NCBI GenBank assembly: GCA_023229575.1
Contig: JALNYZ010000003.1
Span: 186,001 to 250,000 of the forward strand
Reading direction: 5' to 3'
Length of the DNA stretch: 64,000 bases
Origin: Prolixibacteraceae bacterium
Lineage (GTDB): Bacteria; Bacteroidota; Bacteroidia; Bacteroidales; Prolixibacteraceae
The notes under the pieces are model-generated. The model saw only the letters and a list, made by a program, of their open reading frames with translations. It did no database searches and was not told where the DNA came from. This document shows positions 8,904 to 17,263 of the stretch, one piece after another. Both the position numbers and the translations under genes were made by a program. Every line of letters starts with the position of its first letter. The first letter of the stretch is position 1.

Positions 8904-10112
8904 ATGAAAAAGCTGCTTGCCCTCCCCCTACTAATGTTGCTGATTTTACCTGTCAGTTGCAGAAAAGATGTTACTCCAACCCATTACCTGACCCTTTCGC
9001 TCAATTTCCCGACAGGTTTCGACTTAGGAAGTGTGCCGGCAGGTACAGAAGTTAAATTTACCAATAACGGGACAGGCAGGGAGCGTATTATTACAACCAA
9101 CGGTTCAAGCGTTGTTTTTTCTATTCTGGCTGAAGGCAGCTACGATGTTAGCTGCAGTATCACTTTAAAAGACGGTGGACAGGAATATATTTTTAATGGC
9201 GTCATTAGTCATTTCTGGTTGAATCAGGCCACTATTGTTCCCATGCAAATGGTTCTGGTAAAAAATACAGGAGGATTTATCTTTAAGGAGATCTATTATT
9301 CCGGCTCGAAAACCCAGGATAATAAACCTTATACGTCTGATCAGTTTCTTGAAATCTACAATAATTCAAGTGAGACCCTCTATTCGGATGGCCTGTGCAT
9401 ATCCGTTCTCGAACCTGCCCCCAACAAGCCGAGTGTTTGGGTCAATGCAAATGGCACCTTGTTGGATCGAATACCTTGTACCTATCACCAGTGGATTATC
9501 CCGGGATCCGGAAAGGAACATCCGGTTCTTCCGGGGAAAAGCTTCCTGTTTGCCGTGGATGGAATTGATCACAAGACTGACCCTAACGGAAATCCGCTAT
9601 CCCCGGTGAACCTGTCCAACGCAGACTGGGAAACTTATGTGGCTTCTGCCGGAAGGGATACTGATTCACCAGGAGTTTCCAACCTCACTTTGATGTATGC
9701 AACCCTAAGCTCCATGGCCGATTGGGTGATGTCAAATCAAGGACCTGCCGTAATATTATTCAGATTGCCGGTGCCATGGGACCAATTTGTGGCAAATGCT
9801 ACGAATTTTATGACCAAGCCAACTAGTACACAGACAGTCCAATACATGATGATTCCAAAAAGTTACGTGATAGACGCGGTGGAGGTAGTTTATGCTGACG
9901 AAGCATCACGATACAAGAGGTTGCCCACGGAACTGGATGCTGGTTATACTTATATTGAAGCTGGTACCCTTAGTTCAAAGTCAATAAGGAGAAAAGCAAA
10001 GTTGATTGTGGATGGCAGGGTGATTTACAAGGATACCAATAATTCGACCGTCGATTTTCTTCATGATTTGGTGCCAACCCCAAGGATAAATCCTACAGCG
10101 GTTGAATATTAG
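8904..10112 (+). CDS. DUF4876 domain-containing lipoprotein
   Basis: 402 residues with lipobox LILPVSC (Cys19), so outer-membrane or surface anchored. After a first beta-sandwich-like region (~25-115) comes a lamin-tail-like segment (IFKEIYYSGSK to DQFLEIYNNSSETLYSDG) and a long beta-rich part typical of DUF4876. The family is found in Bacteroidota next to TonB-dependent receptors and DUF6850 barrels, as here. It may be a surface substrate-binding partner of the receptor, as SusD is for SusC, but this is inference. The gap after the receptor is 76 bases, and the following DUF6850 gene is 55 bases on, so the three probably form one transcription unit. Confidence 0.8.
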   Translation: MKKLLALPLLMLLILPVSCRKDVTPTHYLTLSLNFPTGFDLGSVPAGTEVKFTNNGTGRERIITTNGSSVVFSILAEGSYDVSCSITLKDGGQEYIFNGVISHFWLNQATIVPMQMVLVKNTGGFIFKEIYYSGSKTQDNKPYTSDQFLEIYNNSSETLYSDGLCISVLEPAPNKPSVWVNANGTLLDRIPCTYHQWIIPGSGKEHPVLPGKSFLFAVDGIDHKTDPNGNPLSPVNLSNADWETYVASAGRDTDSPGVSNLTLMYATLSSMADWVMSNQGPAVILFRLPVPWDQFVANATNFMTKPTSTQTVQYMMIPKSYVIDAVEVVYADEASRYKRLPTELDAGYTYIEAGTLSSKSIRRKAKLIVDGRVIYKDTNNSTVDFLHDLVPTPRINPTAVEY

Positions 10113-10167
10113 GATTTAGGAGCTATCTGAAATTTTTTGTTGTTCAGCTTTTTCAACTCAAATCCGG

Positions 10168-11742
10168 ATGCAAATTACCCTGAAACGACAATTCCTCTTT
10201 TTTGTACTTCTTGCAACAAGCTTTCCATCTCTTGCAGGAGATTCTTTGTATGTAAATACATTCAACACTTTCAGACTGTTAAAGATGGTCAATGGCTGGC
10301 TTGAAACAGGTAATATGGCTGGATTGGTTTTGAATCAACAAAATAAAAGCTGGAAAATTGAAACGGGTTATGACAACAGTAACGGGCAGTTTCACCTAAT
10401 CAGGGACGGGGAAAATGTCAATGATTATTCCCTCTCGACTGAGAGTTTCCAGACTTTGGGGAAACGCATCTTTTTGTACGGAAAATTTGCCTGCCATTCG
10501 CTGGACGAAACTGGCGGACAATGGAACGGAACTTACGATCCGTACAATGGGAATCCATATATCCTGTCAGATTCACTTTCCGGAACAACGTACCACAAAG
10601 AGAACTACAATCTGGCAGGAGGAATTGGATTCAGCCTGAATGACCGCATTTCCCTGGGCGCCGGATTGGATTATTATATCGGTGTTGCAGCCAAACAGAA
10701 AGACCCTCGTCCGAAAAATATTTACATTCGGTTCAAAGTCAATCCAGCACTGATATTTACTACCTCAAAATACAAATTGGGAATCGATATAGGATATAAA
10801 ATCAAGATAGAGGAGATCGATTATAATGTGCTTCGCAGTAATTTTTTACCCAGCTACTTTGCCTATAAAGGCCTTGGCTTTTTCGATAGAATTGTTGATA
10901 CACGGTATTATCGGTTTCTCACGGCACACGAATTTCTTGGAGGGGTTCAATTTGAGAAAAAAAGGGGGAATATACCATCCCTGACTGAATTGCGTTTCAA
11001 CTATGATGTGGAGGGCATTGAAGATGGTATTACTGAAATCAGAAAAAAGGATGGAGGGGAATGGAGGACCTATCAGGTGGTTTTAACCGAACAGGTGTGT
11101 ATCCAAAATGGATTATCCCATTACCGTATCACTGGTGGTTTCACTTTTTTCAATGGAGATGGAAACGAGTTCTTGCAAAACCTGGTCAACAGCGGTCAAT
11201 TTAATACGCCAACGTATGTGACCATTGGTGAGAACCTGAAATTTAACAGACAAACATTCAGAGGACAAATTTCATGCAATTATCTAAAACATAAAGACCA
11301 GGGCCGCATCGATTGGGATGCAACGGTGGGAGTCAACTACCTCAATAACAGGGAACAATATTTTTATATTCCTGAATTGTTTGGTGCAGGATATTCAAAT
11401 ATCACAGGAAATCTCTTCATTCAGAAAAACCTTTATTTTGGAAAATGTCATCTGGCCCTCTCCCTGAATTTGGGTTACACATCGGATCTGTCGAAAGATC
11501 TTCAACTATCCTCTCTACCTGAAATTACAAAGAAACAACGCCAGGATGTTTATCTGCAAGAGTTCGATTATTATACTTCCAATGTTTTAAAGAGTGGTGG
11601 TGAGGTAAAGATTGGTAGAAAGTTTATGGCAACTCACCAACCAGCTCAGGTATACCTGAGTTTGTGTTGCGATAGGCTGAATCAACTGAATGAAGGGCGA
11701 AGCTTTAACTATTTTGGTGCCAAAATTGGTATGGTATTTTGA
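10168..11742 (+). CDS. DUF6850-family outer-membrane beta-barrel protein
   Basis: 524 residues with a signal peptide (FVLLATSFPSLAG) and then alternating aromatic/polar beta strands to the C-terminus (NYFGAKIGMVF, a typical last barrel strand). Family membership is judged from the gene order TonB receptor - DUF4876 - DUF6850 and from the sequence style (IYIRFKVNPALIF, LGIDIGYKIK). It should sit in the outer membrane as a barrel of perhaps 16-18 strands. Its role is unknown. Possibilities are a second channel for the substrate bound by the DUF4876 lipoprotein, or an export pore. A new promoter lies directly after the stop, so the following ABC genes can be expressed separately. Confidence 0.75.
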   Translation: MQITLKRQFLFFVLLATSFPSLAGDSLYVNTFNTFRLLKMVNGWLETGNMAGLVLNQQNKSWKIETGYDNSNGQFHLIRDGENVNDYSLSTESFQTLGKRIFLYGKFACHSLDETGGQWNGTYDPYNGNPYILSDSLSGTTYHKENYNLAGGIGFSLNDRISLGAGLDYYIGVAAKQKDPRPKNIYIRFKVNPALIFTTSKYKLGIDIGYKIKIEEIDYNVLRSNFLPSYFAYKGLGFFDRIVDTRYYRFLTAHEFLGGVQFEKKRGNIPSLTELRFNYDVEGIEDGITEIRKKDGGEWRTYQVVLTEQVCIQNGLSHYRITGGFTFFNGDGNEFLQNLVNSGQFNTPTYVTIGENLKFNRQTFRGQISCNYLKHKDQGRIDWDATVGVNYLNNREQYFYIPELFGAGYSNITGNLFIQKNLYFGKCHLALSLNLGYTSDLSKDLQLSSLPEITKKQRQDVYLQEFDYYTSNVLKSGGEVKIGRKFMATHQPAQVYLSLCCDRLNQLNEGRSFNYFGAKIGMVF

Positions 11743-11744
11743 GC

Positions 11745-11772
11745 TTGTAACAGGGGAGGGCAGATACCTTTG
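11745..11772 (+). promoter_or_regulatory. Bacteroidota-type promoter (TTG-N17-TACCTTTG) for the ABC/DUF4857 genes
   Basis: TTG at 11745-11747, then 17 bases, then TACCTTTG at 11765-11772. This fits the -33/-7 pattern known for Bacteroidota sigma-A promoters (TTG...TAnnTTTG) and lies ~55 bases before the ABC ATPase start. The expected start site is near 11778. It is the best full promoter match I found in the window. Confidence 0.6.
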
Positions 11773-11827
11773 CGACCATTGGTGAAATATGTAAAGAGTC
11801 ATTCATCTATTTTAAGAAATAGGGTTT

Positions 11828-12715
11828 ATGGGCAATGTGATTGAGTGCAACAACCTGACGCATTACTACGGTAAAAAGATGGTTTACGAAAACCTGAATA
11901 TTCATGTCAGGGAGGGTAGTATCCTCGGTTTACTTGGTAAAAATGGTTCAGGGAAAACGACAACTATCAATATTTTAAATGGTTTTCTCCAGCCCCGAAG
12001 CGGTGAATGCCTAATCTATGGTGAAAATTCGCAGCATCTCTCCCCCGCAACAAAGTCCAGGATTGGAATCCTGATTGAAGGGCATATCCAGTATGCATTC
12101 ATGAACATTCATCAGATCGAAAAATTCTATGCGGGATTTTATCCAAACTGGAAACCGGCGCCTTACTGGGAGCTGATGTCCAGGTTAAAAGTAACCCCAA
12201 CCCAGAAGATCTCCACCATGTCGTGCGGACAGCGTTCGCAGGTGGCGCTGGGCCTGATCCTGGCACAGAATCCCGACCTGTTGATCCTCGACGACTTCTC
12301 GATGGGGCTCGATCCGGGCTACCGGCGGCTTTTCATCGATTACCTGCGCGAATATGCCAAGTCAGAGTACAAGACCATTTTTGCCACCTCCCACATAATC
12401 CAGGACATGGAACGGCTCATCGATGAGGTACTGATTATGGATTACAACCGAGTGTTGGAACAATGTCCACTTGCTGATTTCATGGGGAGCTTCAAACGGT
12501 TCGACTTTGAACTTGAAAATGACCTGTTGAACCTGAAAAGGGAACCCTTCGTCAGAAATCTGGAAATGGTGAAAAACAAAGTTGAGTTGTATACTTATGA
12601 ATCAAAAGAGTTTGTTCAAAATTTTCTTGAGAACCATGGCGTTGGGCACAAATGGTTCAGGCAGGTAAAGATGGGGTTGGAAGATGCATTTATTGGATTA
12701 ACGGGAAAATATTAG
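11828..12715 (+). CDS. ABC transporter ATP-binding protein with non-canonical signature motif
   Basis: 295-residue ABC ATPase. Walker A GLLGKNGSGKTT (~residues 35-46), signature region TMSCGQRSQVALG in place of LSGGQ, Walker B LLILDDFSMGLDP (Asp where the catalytic Glu usually stands), and H-loop FATSHIIQDME. The Q-loop region reads ILIEGHIQ, as in ABC-2 exporters of the YtrB/lantibiotic-immunity type. The C-terminal ~75 residues form a typical ABC-2 accessory domain. It is followed after three bases by a membrane protein and then by a DUF4857 gene, so it should energise that permease. The Asp for Glu and the altered signature suggest slow or regulated ATP hydrolysis. A GC-rich patch (~12195-12430) covers exactly these motifs. 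Confidence 0.88.
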   Translation: MGNVIECNNLTHYYGKKMVYENLNIHVREGSILGLLGKNGSGKTTTINILNGFLQPRSGECLIYGENSQHLSPATKSRIGILIEGHIQYAFMNIHQIEKFYAGFYPNWKPAPYWELMSRLKVTPTQKISTMSCGQRSQVALGLILAQNPDLLILDDFSMGLDPGYRRLFIDYLREYAKSEYKTIFATSHIIQDMERLIDEVLIMDYNRVLEQCPLADFMGSFKRFDFELENDLLNLKREPFVRNLEMVKNKVELYTYESKEFVQNFLENHGVGHKWFRQVKMGLEDAFIGLTGKY

Positions 12716-12718
12716 ACT

Positions 12719-13387
12719 ATGTGGAAATCTATTGTATTCAAGGAGTGGTTAAAGATCAGGTGGTTCCTGATTGCTTTTACCTTATTTGGAATTGTGGTAA
12801 ACGGTTATCTGTTTCTTAAAGTGCAGCATGGATTTACCTTCCAGGGAGGAACCAGTTTCTGGTACAACATCCTGTTTATGCGATATCACTATTTCGATTA
12901 TTTCAGATACTTTCCCCTATTGGAAGGGTTGGTTATTGCGTTGGCACAGTATTTCCCAGAAACAGTACACAAACGGATCAAGCTAACCTTTCACCTCCCT
13001 TTGAAAGAAAATAATGTATTGTTGATGATGCAAGCATTCGGGACCAGCTGTTTGCTTTTCTCTTACCTACTGTTGCTATTGGTTTTTATCTCTCTGGGCA
13101 GCCTCTATTTCCCATCAGAAATGGTGTATGATGCAATTGTTTCGGTTATTCCCTGGTTTTTGGCAGGCTTTGTTGCCTATTTCTTTGTGGCATTGATAGT
13201 TTTGGAGCCGAGTTGGCTGTATAGGTTCCTATATTCACTGATTGCAGGATTCTTTGTGAATGTCTACCTAAAATCTTCCTTAATTTCAGCCTACGGGCCA
13301 GCGATTCCAGTCTTGTCACTTCTGACAATCCTGATGAGCATAGCGCTTTTGTTCCCGGCTTACCGGTTTAGAAAGGGGGAGATGTAA
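12719..13387 (+). CDS. ABC-2 type permease-like membrane protein
   Basis: 222 residues, very hydrophobic, with about five to six predicted helices (IRWFLIAFTLFGIVVNGYLF; LEGLVIALAQYF; FGTSCLLFSYLLLLLVFISL; VSVIPWFLAGFVAYFFVALI; FLYSLIAGFFVNVYL; IPVLSLLTILMSIALLFPAY). The N-terminus MWKSIVFKEWLKIRW resembles the amphipathic coupling start of ABC-2 permeases, and HLPLKEN resembles the cytoplasmic loop that contacts the ATPase. It starts 3 bases after the ATPase stop and ends 1 base before the DUF4857 gene, so the three are one operon. It is short for a complete ABC-2 permease but acceptable for half of a dimer. The cargo is unknown. Confidence 0.75.
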   Translation: MWKSIVFKEWLKIRWFLIAFTLFGIVVNGYLFLKVQHGFTFQGGTSFWYNILFMRYHYFDYFRYFPLLEGLVIALAQYFPETVHKRIKLTFHLPLKENNVLLMMQAFGTSCLLFSYLLLLLVFISLGSLYFPSEMVYDAIVSVIPWFLAGFVAYFFVALIVLEPSWLYRFLYSLIAGFFVNVYLKSSLISAYGPAIPVLSLLTILMSIALLFPAYRFRKGEM

Positions 13388-13388
13388 G

Positions 13389-14624
13389 ATGGAAAAGATT
13401 AGCAGAATGATTTTGGTCCTGGTAGCTATACTGATCCTGGCCATTGTGCTCCCAATGCTTTATTGGATGGCATTCGAAAAACCGATCAAAAAATCGGTTG
13501 TTTATTATAGCTGTATCGATGAAGACTTCTTCATCCAACGTTCAGGAACACCTGCCACTTTTGAAGATTGCAAAGGGAACAAATATCCCCGCGAAAAGTT
13601 TGAACAAAAGACACCAATGATGCATTTTCAGCAGTTGATGGTTTCAGGAAAAATGCCCGATACAATTAGAGGAAAGGCTATAGATATGCGTGAGATTGTA
13701 CGGAACCGGTCGTTTGAACGTATCAAACCGGAGGATATCTATTGTCCAAAACCAAAGCTTTTCCCAATGTTTGAATCCCAATCAGGCAGGGCAAGCCTGG
13801 AATTGCCGAATGATTATTTCAGGATCACCTGGCGTGTTGAATTCCTTGATGCAGGTACCAATAAAATTTCGGAAGAGAAAAGTCAGCTTTTTTCAGCCGC
13901 CTTGTACCATTTTGGGTTTACATTCCCGGCCACCCTTATCGAAGGGATTCCAACAACCAGGAAATCCTGCGATGAAGGTTACCTGATCGTCGATTCATCC
14001 AGTCAGCTTTTTCATGTTAAAATGATCAAGGGAAAACCATATGTGAAAAAAGTGGACCTTCCTGATGGGTTAAAATTTAAACACATTTCTTGCGTGGATT
14101 TCAAGGACAAGAAGTATTACGCCTACCTAATTTCAGAAGAAAATGCAATCTACATTCTGACACAGGATGAGTATAAATTGATAAAATTCCCTGTAACAGG
14201 GTATAATGCGGAGAATTGTGAATTAAAAATATACAGCGACCTCTTTAACTACAATGTAACTGTTGAGGATGAAGGCCATACTGATGTAATTATTCTTGAC
14301 AAGGAGTACAAAAAGGTGGTTAGTTACCACGAAAGCTGGCCCTTAGTATCTGAGCGTACGGAGGGTAAAATCTTTGGATCTCTATTTCCGTTCGAGCTTT
14401 CGATGGAGAATCCCAACAGTATATACATCAATTTCTACTGGAAGGGTTCGGGCGGCATGGGTTGGATCATTCTGAACCTCTTGTTGGTGGCAGTGCATTT
14501 TTTGATATTGCGCCTACGGAAGGCTAAAAAGAAGGGTCATGCTGTGGACCTGGCATTTGTAGCTATTGCAGGTATTTATGGCTTTCTATCTGTACACTTA
14601 TTCCAGAACAAATTTTTCGAATAA
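13389..14624 (+). CDS. DUF4857 domain-containing membrane protein
   Basis: 411 residues. An N-terminal membrane helix (MILVLVAILILAIVLPMLYWMAF) is followed by a ~320-residue extracytoplasmic domain with beta-propeller-like strands (GYLIVDSSSQLFHVKMI; KKYYAYLISEENAIYIL), and then two C-terminal helices (WIILNLLLVAVHFLILRLR; VDLAFVAIAGIYGFLSVHL) separated by a KAKKKGH loop. This is the DUF4857 architecture, found with ABC ATPase and permease genes in Bacteroidota. It starts ATG one base after the permease stop and is clearly co-translated. It may present substrate to, or receive it from, the transporter in the periplasm; the parallel with NosD/NosF/NosY sets (periplasmic repeat protein plus ABC pair) is only an analogy. 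Confidence 0.78.
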   Translation: MEKISRMILVLVAILILAIVLPMLYWMAFEKPIKKSVVYYSCIDEDFFIQRSGTPATFEDCKGNKYPREKFEQKTPMMHFQQLMVSGKMPDTIRGKAIDMREIVRNRSFERIKPEDIYCPKPKLFPMFESQSGRASLELPNDYFRITWRVEFLDAGTNKISEEKSQLFSAALYHFGFTFPATLIEGIPTTRKSCDEGYLIVDSSSQLFHVKMIKGKPYVKKVDLPDGLKFKHISCVDFKDKKYYAYLISEENAIYILTQDEYKLIKFPVTGYNAENCELKIYSDLFNYNVTVEDEGHTDVIILDKEYKKVVSYHESWPLVSERTEGKIFGSLFPFELSMENPNSIYINFYWKGSGGMGWIILNLLLVAVHFLILRLRKAKKKGHAVDLAFVAIAGIYGFLSVHLFQNKFFE

Positions 14625-14643
14625 CATAATGCTGCCATTGCTA

Positions 14644-14678
14644 TTCTGACGGGGTGACTCAGAGTGACCCCGTCAGAA
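14644..14678. terminator. Strong hairpin at the end of the ABC/DUF4857 operon
   Basis: ttctgacggggt (14644-14655) pairs perfectly with accccgtcagaa (14667-14678) around an 11-base loop that can add three more pairs. It lies 20 bases after the DUF4857 stop. The run after it on the plus strand is A rather than T, so it is a 3'-end stabiliser or bidirectional terminator candidate rather than a textbook intrinsic terminator. Confidence 0.5.
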
Positions 14679-14766
14679 AAAATGTAACTCATCAAATTTC
14701 CATCAAAAGAAACGCTATTTTTGATCAATCCGGAAGTAAACAAACGATACTCATAACAAAATAGCC

Positions 14767-15597
14767 ATGATGAACACAAAAGCTATCCTTCTCTTTCTTG
14801 CACTGCTGTTTCCCTTCTCATCCTTTTCGCAATCCCCCGAAGCGAATGATTTACTGGCCGTAAAAAGAACGCCGGAACCATTTCTCTTTTCGGTAACTAC
14901 CCTAACCAGTGAGGATCTCAAGTGGAGCCTGGACTATTCGGCAAGTTACGGCGAACGGGTAACCGGTCCTTTTGGTTATGAAGGCATCGATCAGAATTTT
15001 GCCCTCAAAGGATATCTTGGGAAACAGTTTACACTTTTTGCCAATGCCGCCCTGGGTTTCTCAGGGAAAGACAAAGTTGCCAGTATGCAGCATGTTGAGG
15101 TGTTGCACGATTTTTTAGGTGGCCGGAAGAACCTGGGCTTGCGCCTTGGTGCAGGGGTTGGTGCAACTAGGGATTACAGCGATGTGAAATCGCTGATGAC
15201 CAGAATTACCCTTTCGTATGATGCCACGCGCTGGAAAGCGGGGGGCAACCTCCTTTTGGAAAAGGCTTTTGGCAATAACAGGGATGCAATTGACATAATA
15301 ACCAGCTTTGGATTTCACTACCGGTTGAAGGGGAATGTTTACGGTGGCTTTGAAACAGTGGGCGAGGACCTGGAAGGATTCTGGGACCCGAAGGAAGCTG
15401 AAGGAGGTGCCAAACTTCTCGTTGGACCATCGCTGAATGCAACTTCCAAAAATTCAAAAGTGTTCTTTTCTGTTTCCGGTGGCCCTGTCTTCTATGCGAC
15501 GCGAAACGAAAATTTTAGCAATGGGGCAATCAGGGACCTTCCATCCCAGCCCGGAATGACCATCCGGGCCAGGGTGGTATTTGTCCTGACAGAATAG
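14767..15597 (+). CDS. Exported beta-barrel protein, function unknown
   Basis: 276 residues with a clear signal peptide (ILLFLALLFPFSSFSQ). The mature part is a run of amphipathic beta strands (LKWSLDYSASYGERV; FTLFANAALGFSG; LGLRLGAGVGATRDYS; LTRITLSYDATRWKAGGNLLLEKAF and others), ending in MTIRARVVFVLTE. This suggests a small outer-membrane barrel of about 10-12 strands. It is expressed convergently with the ECF sigma operon, with one base between the two stops. I see no named family. The proximity to an envelope-stress-like regulator operon suggests, but does not show, shared function. Confidence 0.65.
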   Translation: MMNTKAILLFLALLFPFSSFSQSPEANDLLAVKRTPEPFLFSVTTLTSEDLKWSLDYSASYGERVTGPFGYEGIDQNFALKGYLGKQFTLFANAALGFSGKDKVASMQHVEVLHDFLGGRKNLGLRLGAGVGATRDYSDVKSLMTRITLSYDATRWKAGGNLLLEKAFGNNRDAIDIITSFGFHYRLKGNVYGGFETVGEDLEGFWDPKEAEGGAKLLVGPSLNATSKNSKVFFSVSGGPVFYATRNENFSNGAIRDLPSQPGMTIRARVVFVLTE

Positions 15598-15598
15598 C

Positions 15599-15949
15599 TT
15601 ACTCGTGTTTGTCGCTTTGGTAACACCAGCCTTTCCACTCTGATTTCATTTTCTCCCTCTCTTCAGGAGTCATTTGCATCCATTTTCCGGCTAAGTCGTG
15701 GCCGCGGCCATGACAATGGCACCTGTGACCGCCCCTGAACCCTCCAAAAAGGATTTTCGCGAGGACCAAAATCCCGAGGGCCTGCCAAAAGGTAATGGTG
15801 TTAATTCCAAACACCACCGGAAGGATATTGTTCCAAAGCAGCATCACAACACTTCCGAAAACAAACACTCCGGCCACAACTGCGATAGGGATGAGAATGG
15901 CCCATTTGATCCAGGAGCCTCTTCTTCGTTCATGTCCATAAAATCTCAT
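15599..15949 (-). CDS. Small membrane protein with His/Cys-rich motif, in ECF sigma operon
   Basis: 116 residues with two membrane helices (KWAILIPIAVVAGVFVFGSVV and FWQALGILVLAKILFGGF) and then a soluble tail beginning GGHRCHCHGRGHD and continuing with MTPEEREKMKSEWKGWC. The His/Cys cluster looks able to bind a metal, and the MTPEEREK segment resembles the LTxxQ-type helices of Spy/CpxP-like proteins, though weakly. It starts 19 bases after the ECF sigma stop and is the last gene of a kinase-regulator-sigma operon. It is too short and has the wrong layout for a FecR-type anti-sigma, but it could be a small membrane anti-sigma or a metal sensor. The function is not established. Confidence 0.65.
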   Translation of the reverse strand: MRFYGHERRRGSWIKWAILIPIAVVAGVFVFGSVVMLLWNNILPVVFGINTITFWQALGILVLAKILFGGFRGGHRCHCHGRGHDLAGKWMQMTPEEREKMKSEWKGWCYQSDKHE

Positions 15950-15968
15950 AATTTCTATTTTTTAATGG

Positions 15969-16532
15969 TTAATACTCGTTGTAAATACTTTGAAGCCGTT
16001 CGCGCAGGTGCGCAACTGCGTAACGTTTTCGTGAGATGATCGTCTTAATGCTTTCCCCGCTTTTGTCGGCGATTTCCTGGAGTGTCATATCTTCCAGTTC
16101 GTTCCAAACAAAGACGTCCCTTTGTTTTTCAGGCAATTCACTCAGTGCTGCAAAGAGCGATTCCCTGATAAACTCCTTTTCAAGTTCAGATACAGGGTCT
16201 GTGATATCCAGGAGCAAAGCTTCGGGATAGACCATTTCGCCCTCTTCATCCTCATACGCAAAATCTGCCAGTGATTGCGGCGTTTTTTTCCGGTTTTTGT
16301 CCACAATCCGGTTTTTACTTACGCGATAAAGCCACGAACTGATCTGGACAATGGGTTCTGTTTCGATAATGGAGCTAAGCTGGTACCAGACATCCTGCAG
16401 AATATCTTCGGCGTCTTGGTCGTTTTTAACGCGGCTGCGTATAAAGCGGAGCAAACGCTTGCCATACTCCTGCACGGCATTTTGTACATTCTGCTGTCGC
16501 TGCGCCATCGGTAAAGCAATTAATTCGTCCAT
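15969..16532 (-). CDS. ECF-type RNA polymerase sigma factor
   Basis: 187 residues. Region 2 is LLRFIRSRVKNDQDAEDILQ to ISSWLYRVSKNRIVDKNRKK, and region 4 is LPEKQRDVFVWNELEDMTLQ to TIISRKRYAVAHLRERL, the usual sigma-70 ECF pair with an acidic linker of ~45 residues between. It should direct RNA polymerase to a small set of envelope genes. It lies 38 bases downstream of a response regulator and 19 bases upstream of a small His/Cys-rich membrane protein. Having a two-component pair and an ECF factor in one transcription unit suggests a cascade in which the kinase raises sigma levels. No FecI/FecR pairing is seen, so it is probably not of the TonB-signalling type. Confidence 0.92.
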   Translation of the reverse strand: MDELIALPMAQRQQNVQNAVQEYGKRLLRFIRSRVKNDQDAEDILQDVWYQLSSIIETEPIVQISSWLYRVSKNRIVDKNRKKTPQSLADFAYEDEEGEMVYPEALLLDITDPVSELEKEFIRESLFAALSELPEKQRDVFVWNELEDMTLQEIADKSGESIKTIISRKRYAVAHLRERLQSIYNEY

Positions 16533-16570
16533 AATGAGGAAGACGAATAAGATGGGAAATTACTTTAAAA

Positions 16571-17263
16571 TTAGTGATTGTACGTCATAATAAACCCGCT
16601 ACCGTGGATGTTGCGGATCTCGACGGAGGGATCGTCTTTGAAGAACTTCCGCAATTTGGTGATGAATACATCCATGCTGCGTGTGGTGAAATAACCATCG
16701 TCGCCCCAGATTCTTTTGAGGGCCACCTCTCGTGGCAGCAGCTCGTTTCGGTGTTCGCAAAGCAACAAAAGTAACGCGGCCTCCTTAGGACTGAGCAGTT
16801 GTTTGGTCTCTCCCAGTCTGATTTCGCGCAACCGCGAGTCAAAGGTGTATTTGCCGATGGTATAGAGGTGGTTGGAATTTCCCTGATCGCCCTCTGCCCG
16901 TTTCAGCAACACCGCAATCTTGTATATCAACACATCTGCGTCAAATGGTTTGACAATGTAATCGTCAGCCCCCAGTTTATAGCCTTCCAAAACATCCTCC
17001 TTTAAGGATTTGGCTGTCAGGTAAATAATTGGGATACGCGCATCCATTGAACGGATCTCCCTGCCGATGGTGAACCCGTCGACATTGGGAAGCATCACAT
17101 CGAGCAAGCACAGATCATAACTGCCTTCCCGAAAGGAATTTACGGCATATTTCCCGTCCGAAAGCCAGGTGATGGTGAAGTTACAGATTTCGAGATAAGA
17201 TTTTAGGACGGCACCAAAACTCAGGTCGTCCTCTACAAAAAATATGGATTTAGGCTGGCTCAT
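16571..17263 (-). CDS. OmpR/PhoB-family response regulator
   Basis: 230 residues: receiver domain (1-~120) with FFVEDD acidic pocket, CLLDVMLPN (Asp55), YLTAKS and IVKPFD; then an OmpR-type winged-helix DNA-binding domain (~132-228) with LSPKEAALLLLLCEHRNELL and the recognition region TTRSMDVFITKLRKFFKDD. It is similar in build to RprY of Bacteroides. Its ATG overlaps the stop of the kinase gene by 4 bases, so the two are a cognate pair. CTTAAC-type direct repeats in the divergent region upstream of the kinase (18951-18988) are likely binding sites, giving autoregulation and control of the proline-rich gene. Confidence 0.93.
   Translation of the reverse strand: MSQPKSIFFVEDDLSFGAVLKSYLEICNFTITWLSDGKYAVNSFREGSYDLCLLDVMLPNVDGFTIGREIRSMDARIPIIYLTAKSLKEDVLEGYKLGADDYIVKPFDADVLIYKIAVLLKRAEGDQGNSNHLYTIGKYTFDSRLREIRLGETKQLLSPKEAALLLLLCEHRNELLPREVALKRIWGDDGYFTTRSMDVFITKLRKFFKDDPSVEIRNIHGSGFIMTYNH

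Noticed and set aside
11828..14624. ABC/DUF4857 genes as a nosDFY copper-insertion set
   Set aside because: No NosL, NosZ or copper-binding motif is near, and DUF4857 is not NosD; kept only as a loose analogy.
14644..14678. Hairpin as an operator for the barrel gene at 14767
   Set aside because: It is ~90 bases upstream but directly after the DUF4857 stop, so a 3'-end structure is simpler.
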